NCBI GenBank assembly: GCA_964651245.1
Contig: CAZYVI010000011.1
Location: forward strand, 1-64,000
Reading direction: 5' to 3'
Source of the DNA: Avedoeria sp964651245
GTDB lineage: Bacteria > Chloroflexota > Anaerolineae > Epilineales > Epilineaceae
DNA length: 64,000 nt
Of this stretch, positions 1 to 8,973 are shown piece after piece. Under the pieces are notes generated by a model. The model had not been told where the DNA came from and made no database searches. It saw nothing but the letters and a program-made list of their open reading frames with translations. How positions within the stretch are numbered: the first letter of the stretch is position 1; each line of letters starts with the position of its first letter. The position numbers and the translations under genes are program-made.

Positions 1-3000
1 ACGAGGGCGATGCTGCCGCTGCCGCCGACCGCCAGCGCGTCGGTGCCGTCGAGCAGGTTCGTGTCGGCCGAGCCGTCGTAGCCGGCGTTGACGCTGAAGT
101 CGCCGCTGCTCACGCTCACGACGCCGAACGACGTGGCGCCGGCGAACGTCGCCGCCAGGTCGTCCGTCACCTGGACCGCCGACAGCGGCACGTCGCCCAG
201 GTTCTCGACCACCAGGCTGTAGCTGACGGTGTAGGTGCCGTTGCCGTGGTTCACGACGCTGCTGACCGCCTTGGCGACGCCGATCGCCGGCGCCTCGGTG
301 AACGTCACCGGGGTCGGGTCGTTCTCGCCGGGCTCGTTGGCGTTGTTGTCGCCGTCCGGGTCGGGGTTCACGCCGTCGTCGGAGACGTCGGTGACCAGCG
401 TGCCGGCCGGGCTCGTGCCGCTGGCCGCGGCCAGGTTGTCGTACGGCCCCAGGTTGGCCCCCGGCGTCACCGTCACGACGAGCGTGATCGTGCCGGTGCC
501 CAGCAGCGGCAAGCTGTCGGTGCCGGCGAGCAGGTTCGTCACGGCGTTGCCGTCGTAGCCGGCGTTCACGGTGAGGCTGCCGCTCGTCACGCTCACGACG
601 GCGAACGACGTCGCCCCGGCGAACGCGGCCGACAGGTTGTCGGTCACCTGGACATTGGACAGCACCACGTCGCCCAGGTTCTCGACGACGAGCTCGTAGC
701 TCACCGTGTAGCTGCCATCGCCGTTGTTGACGGTCGCGGTGACCCGCTTGGCGAGGCCGATGGACGGGTTCTCGACGAACGTCACCGGCGTCGGGTCGTT
801 CTCGCCCGGCTCGTCGGCGTTGTTGTCGCCGTCCGGGTCGGGGTCGACGCCGTCGTCCGACAGGTCGTCGACCGCCACTGCCAGCGGGCTCGTGCCGCTG
901 GCCAGCGCCTGGTTGTCGTACGGGCCCAGGTTGGCCCCCGGCTGGACGGTCACGGTGACGGTGATCACGCCGTCGGCGCCCACCGCCAGGCTGTCGGTGC
1001 CGGCCAGGAGGTCGGTGTCGGTGTCGCCGTCGTAGCCGGCGTTGACGGTGAAGTCGGCGCTGGCGACGCTGTTGAGGGTGAACGACGTGGCGCCGGCGAA
1101 CGTGGCGGCCAGGTCGTCGACCACCTGCACGTTGGACAGCGCCACATCGCCCAGGTTCTCGACGACCAGCTCGTAGGTGACGGTGTGGCTGCCGTCGCCC
1201 TGGTTGAAGACCATCGTCACGCGCTTGGCCACGCCGATCGCCGGGCTTTCGAGGGCGTCGAGCTCGAAGTCCTGGTCGACGAGGGCGTCGCCGAAGTCCA
1301 CCGTCAGCGAGATGATGTCCGGGTTGCCGCCGTCGCGGTCGGCCAGGCTGGCGAAGCCGGGCGGGTTCGTCTTGACGACTTGGCATGCCCCCGGCGCCAC
1401 GCCGGTGAACGTGTAGTCGCCGTTGGCGTCGGTCGACGTGGTCTGCGTGACGTCGTCCAGCGTGCCCAGGTAGCCGTCGGGGCCGGCGCAGGTCAGCGCG
1501 ACCATCACGCCGGACAGCGGCACCTCGCCCGGCGGCTCGGCCAAGCCGTCGCCGTCGGCGCCGTAGACCACGGTGCCGGACACCGTGGCCGGCTGCGCCT
1601 GGTAGCCGAAGTCGAGGCCCGTCAGGTCGGCGTTGACGACGATCGGCGTCGCCGGCGTCTCGGTCGGCGCGTAGGTCGGCGCCGGGAGGTCCGCCTCGTC
1701 GGCGTCGAGGACGGTGCAGGTGGCGCCGTCGGGGATGCCGGCCACCGACCAGGCGCCGCCGGCGGTGGTCACGGTGCCGTACGTGCCGGAGCTGCACTGG
1801 ACCGTCACGCCGACGCCGGCGAAACCGGGCTCGCCGTCGTCGTTGCCGTTGCCGTTCAGGTCCTCGTAGACCCGGCCGCTGATCGTGCGCACGATGCCGG
1901 GCGCCTGGTAGCCGAAGTCCAGGGTCAGGTCGGCCCCGCCGCCGGCGACGAGGGCGATGCCTTCGCCGTCGCACACCACGCACGTGCCGGCCTCGTCGGG
2001 GTCTGCGCGCTGGACGTAGCCGGCCAGCACCGTCGCCGCGACGACGCGCACGACATAGGTGGCGTCGGCGAGGCCAAGGAACAGGTAGTCGCCCGTCGCA
2101 CCGGTGCTCTGGCTCTCGAGGAGGATCGTGCCGGTGGCGTCGTAGAGCTGGACGGTGACGCCGGCCAGCCCGGGCTCGCCCGGATCCTGGACGCCGTCGC
2201 CGTCGACGTCGGCGAACACGGTGTCGCCGACCGAGCCGACGTTGTCGAGACCGAAGTCGAAGCCGAACAGCTCCTGGCCGGCCGCCAGCGCCGTGACGTA
2301 GAACGTCGGCGTGGTGGCGTCGACCAAGTCGGCCGGGATGTCGGGGTCGGCGGTGTCGTAGCGGATGACGTAGTCGCCGGGCGAAAGGATGAATGCGTAC
2401 TCGCCGTCGCCATCGGTGACCGTCGACGGCTCGCCCGGATCCAGCGTGCCGTCGTTGTCGAGGTCGATCCAGACGGTGACGTTCGGCAGCCGGATGTCGC
2501 CGCCGTCGAGCGTCCCGCCGTGGTTCACGTCGTGGAAGACGTGGCCCTCGATCTCGCCGGCCTCGATGAAGCCGAAGTCGACCGTCGTGAGGTCCTGGCC
2601 GGCGCTCAGCATCACCGCGATGTTGCTGCCGGTCGTGGCGACCATGCGGCCGATCTCGCCCGCGTTCGGGCTCGACGGCGGCGCCGGCACCTGCTGCTCC
2701 TCGGCACGCACCACGTAGTTGCCGGGCGGGAGGTTGTCGAAGAGGTAGGCGCCGTTGGCGTCGGTGATCGTCACGGCGACGATCATCTCGCCGGGGTCGA
2801 CCGCGCCGTTGCCGTTCGCGTCGTCGTACAGCGAGATCGTCGTGTTCGGCGCGCCGCCCTCGCCGCCGTCCTGGACGGTATCGCCGTCGAGGTCGTACCA
2901 GGCGCGGTCGCCGATCGAGCCGGACCAGTTGTAGCCGAAGTCGGCCGCCAGGTAGTCGGTGTTGGCCGCCAGCGTGACATCGTGCGGGCTGGCGCCGCTG

Positions 3001-6000
3001 ACGAGGTCCATCGCCGCCGCCAGCGTCGCCATGCCGCCCGAGGGCGTCGTCACCAGGCTGCCCGGGTCGACGACGACGAGGAAGTCGCCGGCGTAGACGT
3101 CGTCGAAGAGGTAGAGGCCGTCGGCGTCCGTCGCCGTCGACGCAACGAGGATGTCGGTGGGGTCGACGACGCCGTCGTTGTCGAGGTCGCGGTAGAGGTA
3201 GACGGTGATGCCGGGCAGCCCGTCCTCGTCGCCGTCCTTCACGCCGTCCTCGTCGGCGTCGAGCCAGACGGTGTCGCCGATCGAGCTGCCGTCGGAGTTC
3301 AGGCCGAAGTCGGCGTCGTTGATCTGGGCCGTCGCCAGCGTGGCGCCCAGCGTGCGCGACAGGCTCGTGGCCGTCGTCGGGTAGTAGCCGGCCGGGTAGG
3401 TCGAGGCGTCGGTGCGCACGGTGTAGGACGTGCTGAGGGTGAGGCCGTAGATGCGGTAGTTGCCGCTGCCGTCCGTCGTGTCGGACGGCTCGCCGGGGTC
3501 GAGCACGCCGTCGTTGTCGAGGTCGATCCAGACGACCACGCCGGCGATGCCGGCCTCGCCGGCGTCCTGGACGCCGTCGCTGTCGACGTCGGCCCAGACC
3601 CGGTCACCGATGCTGCCGGTGAGGGCCGTCTCGGCCGGGTTGCTGGTGGTCAGCAGCGTCGGACCGTCGTAGAACTCGGCCTGGTTCGTGACGACGTCGA
3701 CGGTGCGGGGGTTGTTGACCGTTACCTGGAACGTGAGCTGCGGGGCCACGATGACGCTGTTCGACATCGCCGCCGACCACGTCGTCGACCCGTTCGTCGC
3801 GCTGGCGCCGAACGTGACGCCGCCGACCGTGCCCGCGACGCCGCTGACGGTGCAGCTCCAGGTGAAGACGGCCGAGCCGTTGGCCGGCACGGTCTGCGAC
3901 GCCGGCGACGCGGCGCCGCACACCGCCGACGCGCCGCCAGTGCCGCTCACCGTGAGCGCGCCCGGCGCCACCGACGTCACCGCCACGCCCGATGAATCCG
4001 TGAGCGTCATCGCCACGTTCACCGTATCGCCGCTCTGGACCAGCGTCGGGCCGGCGGTCATGACGTTCGTGCCGGTGGGATTGGCCGGCGGGATGCTCCA
4101 GTTGACCGTCAGCGTCGGCCGCCGGGTGGCGGTACCGTCTTCGCTCGAGTAATACTCGACCTCGCCACCGTCGGTGCCGGTGGCCAGGAGGACCAAACCA
4201 TTGTTGGGCTGGGCGCCGGAATACCACTGGCTGACCATGCTGGTGATGACCGCCGTCTTGCCGCCGGTGGTCGACGGCGTAATCGTTCCCTCAACGGTGC
4301 CGTTGTAGTCGCTGCTGCCGAACACGCCGCCGCCGCTGGCCCAGTCGATGCCGCCCCCACCGTCCGGGTCGTTCCAGGTCGCGCTGCCCTCGGTCCAGGC
4401 GGTGACCATGCGGTGGATCTCGTCGACGTGGTTGTTCTTGCGGCGCCGCACCTCCATGCGCAACGTCGCCTGGGCGATCGTCGCCCCGGCCGGGACGGAG
4501 GAGAGGTCGAAGCGGACGACCGCGTGCCGCTCCTGGTTGGCCGGGCTGGGCTGGAGCCGCAGGCGGTTGTTGCCGCCGGTGTTCGTGTTCGGGTTGGCCT
4601 CGTCGATGTCGGCGTCGACGACGCCGCTGTCGCGCAGGACGGTGGTGCCGGCGCAGCCGTTGGGGGTATAGCTGAGCACGATCTGCGGCCGCCGGCTGGC
4701 CGTACCGTCGGTGCGGGTGTACCAGCTGACGGTGTTCGTCGCCGTCCCGACCGGCCACATCGCCAGGCCGCGGTTGGCGCCGCCGCTCAGCCAACCGGTG
4801 ACGACGGCATCGAGCGCCGCCCCGGTGATCGACAGCGTCGTGCCGTTGCTGGTGGGGTTCAGCGTGCCCAGGTTCGTGGCGCTGAAGTCGCTCGTGCCGA
4901 AGTTGCCGCCCGCGCTCAGCCAGTCGTCGGTGCAGTTCGGCCCCTGCCACGCGGCGCCGTTGCCCGACGAGGCGCACGGGTCGTCGTTGCCGGTGCCCTC
5001 GGTGAACGCGGTCAGCAGGTCGTGGATCTCGACCTGGCGGTTCGCGCCCGCGCCGCCGCTGGGCGTCAGGTTGAGCGTCGCGCCGTTGAACGTGGCCCCG
5101 GCCGGCAGCGTCGAGGCGTCGATGGCGAACCGCAGCAGGCCCACTTCGCGCGCGGCGGCGTCCGACGACGTGTCGATCGCGGTGTCGGTGCCGTGGTTCT
5201 GGTCGGCGTCCGCCTGCTCGATCCAGCTGTCGGTGGCCGCCACGATCGCGGTCGTGGTCTGGCAGGCGGCCGGCGGCGTGCCGCCCTTGAAGCCGTCGGT
5301 GCCGATGGCGTTGCCGCCCAGGTCCCACAGAACCGAGTCGACGCCGCCGGTCGTGAACACGGTGTCGTCGTCTTCGTCGACGAACTCGCCGCCGGCGTTC
5401 GGGCTGGTGGGCGGGTTGTTGACGCCGGTCGTCCCGGACGGGATCGTGTCCAAGATCACGGCGCTGCTGAGGAGCTCGTTGCCGGGGTAGCGCGGCGTGA
5501 TCGTGTAGTTCAGCGTGTTGCCGGGGCTGGCGAAGGCCAGGTCGACCGACTTGGCCAGCGACCGGACGAACGGGAAGTCGGCCGTGAGGTCGTTCTCGCC
5601 GGCCGACAGGTCGACCGCGATCTGATCGCGCACCGCGGCGTAGCCCGCCGGCACGTCGGCGTCGGTGCGGTCGATGTCGACGATGTAGTCGCCGGCGCCG
5701 AGGCTGCCGAAGAGGTAGGTGCCGTCGGGGCCGGTGACCGTCGTCGCCAGGAGCGGCTCGCCGGGGTCGACGATGCCGTCGCCGTCCGTGTCCTGGTAGA
5801 GGTCGACGGTGATGCCGGGGATGCCGGCCTCGGCGGCGTCCTTGACGCCGTCGCCGTCGTCGTCGCGCCACAGCAGGTCGCCGATCGAGCCCGGCACCTC
5901 GCGCCAGAAGCCGAAGTCGGCCGCGGTGTAGTTGCCCGCCAGGTTGGCGACCGCATGGGGGTCGGCCGTCGAGGCGCTGAAGGCGTCGGGCGCGAAGTAC

Positions 6001-8723
6001 GCGGTCAGGTCGGGGTCGGCCTGGTCGACGTCGACGATGTAGTCGAGGCCCTCGGCCAGGCCGACGAAGCTGTAGAGGCCGCTGCCGTCGGTGACGGTCG
6101 TGGCGATGAGCACGTCGGTGCCGGGGTCGATGAGGCCGTCGCCGTCGGTGTCCTCGTAGAGGTTGACGGTGATGCTGCCGATGCCGACGTCGCCCGCGCC
6201 CGGGTTGTACGACCCGTCGTTGCCGAGGTCCTCGAACACGAGGTCGCCGATGGAGCCGGCGCCGGCCGGCTGGTAGCCGAAGTCGACGGTGTTGTCGATC
6301 TCGTCGGTGGACAGGTTGACCGAACGCGGCTCCGGGGCGGTCGTCAGCGTGTAACCGGCCGGGGCGCCGGCGGCCACGTCGACGCAGTAGTCGCCGGCGG
6401 TCAGGCCGGCGAAGCCGTAGGTGCCGCTCGCGTCCGTGTTCGTGGTCTGCAGGACCGGTCCGGCCGGCGGGCAGCTGCCGCCGTAGAGGTTCAGCGTGAC
6501 GCCGGCCAGGCCCTCCTCGCCGGCGTCCTGGACGCCGTCGCCGTCCCAGTCGCGCCAGACGGTGTCGCCGATCTTGGCGCCGCCGATCTGGACGCAGGCG
6601 TCGGAGCCCGTCGTGATCGGCACGCCGTTTTGGGTGGTGGTGAAGACGTTGCAGTACGCGCCGGGCGGCAGGTTGGCCGCGCTGACGGCGTTGAACACCA
6701 GCACCAGCTGGTTGCCGGCGTTGACGGCCGCGGGCACGGTGAACAGGGGCTGGTTGGGGTTGGCGCTGTTGACCGTCGTGGAGCCCGTCACGTTGGCGCC
6801 GTTGACGACGACGCTGACCAACCCGGTGTAGCTGAAGCCGGTCGGCAGGTACTCCTGGATCGTCACCGGGCTGCCGGTCGGGCCGGTGCCGATGTTCTTG
6901 ACGAGCAGCGTGTACTGGACCGACCCGCCCGGGGCGATGCTGGTCGGGCTGGCCGACTTCGTGTTGTTGAGGATCGGGATCGCGCCGACGCAGATCGTCT
7001 CGGTGGACTGCTGCGGCCCCAGCTGGGTCGAGGTGACGGTCACGGTGTTGTCGAGGCAGCCCGTGCTGTTCGCCTTGACCGTGACCAGCGCCTCGAACTT
7101 CTGGCCGGGCTGCAGCGTGCCGACGTTCCAGACCAGCGGGTTCGGCCCGCTGTTCTGCGCCGGCACCGCGCTCAGGAACTGGACGCCGCTGGGCAGCAGG
7201 TCGCTCACGACGACGTTCGTCAGCGTCAGCGTGCCCAGGTTGTAGAACTTCACCTTGTACTGGAACGTGTCACCCACCTTGACCGCCACCCGGTCGGTCG
7301 GCTTGCCGATGCCGGCGCAGCCGTTCCAGGTCACCTCGGTCGGCTCGTAGTAGCGCCAGAGGTGGTCCTTGCCGGTGTCGGTGCCGCCGGCGTCGCCGCC
7401 GAACGTGTCGGCGTGGAACAGCGGGCAGCCGCTGGCGTCGAGGATCGCGGAGGTGTCCTCGATCTTGAAGCGGACCCGCGCGTACTCGGGCCGGAACGCC
7501 GTCAGCTGGCCGACCGCGAAGCGGATCGCCTTGGGGCTCGTCGCATCGTTCTGCGACACCGTGGACGGCAGCGGCATCACCGTGCCGACGGTGCTGCCGT
7601 CGGTGCTGGCGAAGCCGATCGTCGAGCTCAGCAGCCCGGGCTGATCGAGCGCGATGCGGCTGCCGGCGTAGCGGATGCGGTTCCAGGGGCCGACGTCGGC
7701 GTTGCTCATGGCGGCGCGCATGTCGGCGGCCGACTTGGCGCTGGCCTGCCAGGCGTTCCAGTCGAACCGCCAACCGTAGCCGCTCTGCGGCCCCGCCACA
7801 CCGCTGCCGAAGCCCCACGGCGCGTTGCCGCGCCCGTCGCCGTAGTCGACGATCGGCACGCTGCCGGCGCCGGCGAACGTCGTCGCCTTGGCGCCCCACG
7901 CCAGCAGCTGGCCGGCGTCCCACTTGTTGCACGGCACGACGACGTCGCCGCTGTTGTTCGTGATCGTCTTGCCCGCGATCGCCGGGTAGAAGACCTTGGA
8001 GCCGCAGCCGCTCACCGGGTCGCCGGTGAACGCCTGCCAGCTGCCGTAGGCCGTGTCGGGGTCCGTGGAATAGAAGATGCCGGTGTCGCCGTAGACGCCG
8101 GCGATCGTGCCGCGATGAAGGCCCGTGGCCGGCACGACCGGGTTGTCGGTCACGCCCAAGACGTTGGGGCCGACCGGTCCGAGGCCGATCAGCTCCGTCG
8201 TCGTCTTGGCGCCGATCGGGCCGGCGCCGATGGCGATGGGCGACTGGCCCTTCATCGGCACCGGGTCGTATCCGCCCGCGCCGTTGGGCAGCAGGTAGTC
8301 GGCGCCGGTGACCTGGACGCCGTTGGGGAGGTAGAAGTCGACATGGCCGCCCACGCCGGTCGTGGTTCCATCGCGCGGCACGACCTTGATGATCAGGCCG
8401 ACCTCGTCGTTGACCTGCAGGATCGGCGTGCCGGGCACCCAGCCGCCCAGGATGCGGTTGTCCAACAGCGTCTGCGTGGCCGGGTCGAGGAAGGCGTAGA
8501 CCATCCGCGTTTGCAGATTGTGCGCAGAGACGGGCGCGGACGGGTCCCCCTGGCGGCCGAGTGCCGCGGCCGCCAGCAGCACGGCGAGCGCGGCGCGGCG
8601 GCGCGGCGTGAGCCGCCGGGCCGCACGGCCCATGGCGGCTGCCGCCGGGCTGGCCAGCCCGCGCAGGCGCGCCGACGCGGCGTGGACGAACGGGGACGCC
8701 ATGCCTCTGTGCCCGGGACGCAT
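1..8723 (-). CDS. Giant exported SdrD-B/DNRLRE/DUF11 repeat protein (3' end beyond window)
   Basis: I read this frame codon by codon from an ATG at 8723 to the left edge and met no stop, so at least 2,907 residues are encoded and the C-terminus is missing. The start has an AGGAAG ribosome site 5 nt upstream and a basic/hydrophobic export signal (about residues 30-55). Order: a unique N-terminal region (about 65-460); two CARDB/DUF11-like domains (465-710); three SdrD-B-like repeats with GSIGD and DxDGDGxxD calcium-type motifs (715-1060); a region ending in two DNRLRE-like domains (about 1150-1540); seven more SdrD-B-like repeats (about 1700-2490); then DUF11-like repeats of 159 residues starting near 2497, 2650 and 2812. 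Such repeats form extended Ca-stiffened stalks on cell surfaces. A surface adhesin or matrix role is inference; no catalytic domain is visible. It lies downstream of the 2,335-residue giant, separated by 250 bp. Confidence 0.88.
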   Translation of the reverse strand, partial: MRPGHRGMASPFVHAASARLRGLASPAAAAMGRAARRLTPRRRAALAVLLAAAALGRQGDPSAPVSAHNLQTRMVYAFLDPATQTLLDNRILGGWVPGTPILQVNDEVGLIIKVVPRDGTTTGVGGHVDFYLPNGVQVTGADYLLPNGAGGYDPVPMKGQSPIAIGAGPIGAKTTTELIGLGPVGPNVLGVTDNPVVPATGLHRGTIAGVYGDTGIFYSTDPDTAYGSWQAFTGDPVSGCGSKVFYPAIAGKTITNNSGDVVVPCNKWDAGQLLAWGAKATTFAGAGSVPIVDYGDGRGNAPWGFGSGVAGPQSGYGWRFDWNAWQASAKSAADMRAAMSNADVGPWNRIRYAGSRIALDQPGLLSSTIGFASTDGSTVGTVMPLPSTVSQNDATSPKAIRFAVGQLTAFRPEYARVRFKIEDTSAILDASGCPLFHADTFGGDAGGTDTGKDHLWRYYEPTEVTWNGCAGIGKPTDRVAVKVGDTFQYKVKFYNLGTLTLTNVVVSDLLPSGVQFLSAVPAQNSGPNPLVWNVGTLQPGQKFEALVTVKANSTGCLDNTVTVTSTQLGPQQSTETICVGAIPILNNTKSASPTSIAPGGSVQYTLLVKNIGTGPTGSPVTIQEYLPTGFSYTGLVSVVVNGANVTGSTTVNSANPNQPLFTVPAAVNAGNQLVLVFNAVSAANLPPGAYCNVFTTTQNGVPITTGSDACVQIGGAKIGDTVWRDWDGDGVQDAGEEGLAGVTLNLYGGSCPPAGPVLQTTNTDASGTYGFAGLTAGDYCVDVAAGAPAGYTLTTAPEPRSVNLSTDEIDNTVDFGYQPAGAGSIGDLVFEDLGNDGSYNPGAGDVGIGSITVNLYEDTDGDGLIDPGTDVLIATTVTDGSGLYSFVGLAEGLDYIVDVDQADPDLTAYFAPDAFSASTADPHAVANLAGNYTAADFGFWREVPGSIGDLLWRDDDGDGVKDAAEAGIPGITVDLYQDTDGDGIVDPGEPLLATTVTGPDGTYLFGSLGAGDYIVDIDRTDADVPAGYAAVRDQIAVDLSAGENDLTADFPFVRSLAKSVDLAFASPGNTLNYTITPRYPGNELLSSAVILDTIPSGTTGVNNPPTSPNAGGEFVDEDDDTVFTTGGVDSVLWDLGGNAIGTDGFKGGTPPAACQTTTAIVAATDSWIEQADADQNHGTDTAIDTSSDAAAREVGLLRFAIDASTLPAGATFNGATLNLTPSGGAGANRQVEIHDLLTAFTEGTGNDDPCASSGNGAAWQGPNCTDDWLSAGGNFGTSDFSATNLGTLNPTSNGTTLSITGAALDAVVTGWLSGGANRGLAMWPVGTATNTVSWYTRTDGTASRRPQIVLSYTPNGCAGTTVLRDSGVVDADIDEANPNTNTGGNNRLRLQPSPANQERHAVVRFDLSSVPAGATIAQATLRMEVRRRKNNHVDEIHRMVTAWTEGSATWNDPDGGGGIDWASGGGVFGSSDYNGTVEGTITPSTTGGKTAVITSMVSQWYSGAQPNNGLVLLATGTDGGEVEYYSSEDGTATRRPTLTVNWSIPPANPTGTNVMTAGPTLVQSGDTVNVAMTLTDSSGVAVTSVAPGALTVSGTGGASAVCGAASPASQTVPANGSAVFTWSCTVSGVAGTVGGVTFGASATNGSTTWSAAMSNSVIVAPQLTFQVTVNNPRTVDVVTNQAEFYDGPTLLTTSNPAETALTGSIGDRVWADVDSDGVQDAGEAGIAGVVVWIDLDNDGVLDPGEPSDTTDGSGNYRIYGLTLSTSYTVRTDASTYPAGYYPTTATSLSRTLGATLATAQINDADFGLNSDGSSIGDTVWLDADEDGVKDGDEDGLPGITVYLYRDLDNDGVVDPTDILVASTATDADGLYLFDDVYAGDFLVVVDPGSLVTTPSGGMATLAAAMDLVSGASPHDVTLAANTDYLAADFGYNWSGSIGDRAWYDLDGDTVQDGGEGGAPNTTISLYDDANGNGAVDPGEMIVAVTITDANGAYLFDNLPPGNYVVRAEEQQVPAPPSSPNAGEIGRMVATTGSNIAVMLSAGQDLTTVDFGFIEAGEIEGHVFHDVNHGGTLDGGDIRLPNVTVWIDLDNDGTLDPGEPSTVTDGDGEYAFILSPGDYVIRYDTADPDIPADLVDATTPTFYVTALAAGQELFGFDFGLDNVGSVGDTVFADVDGDGVQDPGEPGLAGVTVQLYDATGTILLESQSTGATGDYLFLGLADATYVVRVVAATVLAGYVQRADPDEAGTCVVCDGEGIALVAGGGADLTLDFGYQAPGIVRTISGRVYEDLNGNGNDDGEPGFAGVGVTVQCSSGTYGTVTTAGGAWSVAGIPDGATCTVLDADEADLPAPTYAPTETPATPIVVNADLTGLDFGYQAQPATVSGTVVYGADGDGLAEPPGEVPLSGVMVALTCAGPDGYLGTLDDVTQTTSTDANGDYTFTGVAPGACQVVKTNPPGFASLADRDGGNPDIISLTVDFGDALVDQDFELDALESPAIGVAKRVTMVFNQGDGSHTVTYELVVENLGDVALSNVQVVDDLAATFAGATSFTLNSVASADFTVNAGYDGDTDTDLLAGTDSLAVGADGVITVTVTVQPGANLGPYDNQALASGTSPLAVAVDDLSDDGVDPDPDGDNNADEPGENDPTPVTFVENPSIGLAKRVTATVNNGDGSYTVSYELVVENLGDVVLSNVQVTDNLSAAFAGATSFAVVSVTSGSLTVNAGYDGNAVTNLLAGTDSLPLLGTGTITLVVTVTPGANLGPYDNLAAASGTSPAGTLVTDVSDDGVNPDPDGDNNANEPGENDPTPVTFTEAPAIGVAKAVSSVVNHGNGTYTVSYSLVVENLGDVPLSAVQVTDDLAATFAGATSFGVVSVSSGDFSVNAGYDGSADTNLLDGTDALAVGGSGSIAL
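180..1250 (-). repeat. Tandem 477-bp DUF11-like coding repeats in giant gene 1
   Basis: The DNA repeats with a 477-bp (159-codon) period. The 17-mer gtcgggtcgttctcgcc occurs at 313 and 790, and again with the same 477-bp spacing at 14069 and 14546 in the neighbouring giant gene. Each unit encodes a beta-sandwich DUF11-like domain starting IGVAK or IGLAK and ending in an acidic PDGDxNADEPGENDPTP stretch. The array continues past the left edge. Confidence 0.85.
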
Positions 8724-8973
8724 CGATCTTCCTCGCTTGCCGAGCCGCAGAGAACACCAACCACACCGCGGCGCATGGGCGCTGCGGTGCTCGGGGCTGC
8801 GGCTCGAGTTGGGTTGCGGGCCGGATGGGGTCGGCACTGCAGAATGGGTAGGCGACAAGGCCGTGCAATGCTCGGCTTGCGCGTACTACAACGCGGCACC
8901 GACCCCCGAGGTAACGGGCACGCTCATGTTATTTTAAGGTTGGGCAGCGCGTCGCGACGCCGCGCGCCCCGCG
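8724..8973. other. Intergenic region between giant genes 1 and 2
   Basis: This 250-bp gap contains a GC-rich palindrome centred on gcgtcgcgacgc near 8950, just downstream of the giant-2 stop, followed on the minus strand by an A/T-rich run (about 8929-8941). It could act as a weak terminator or promoter region. I found no convincing -35/-10 pair. The ribosome site for giant gene 1 lies at its right-hand end of transcription, next to 8723. Confidence 0.4.
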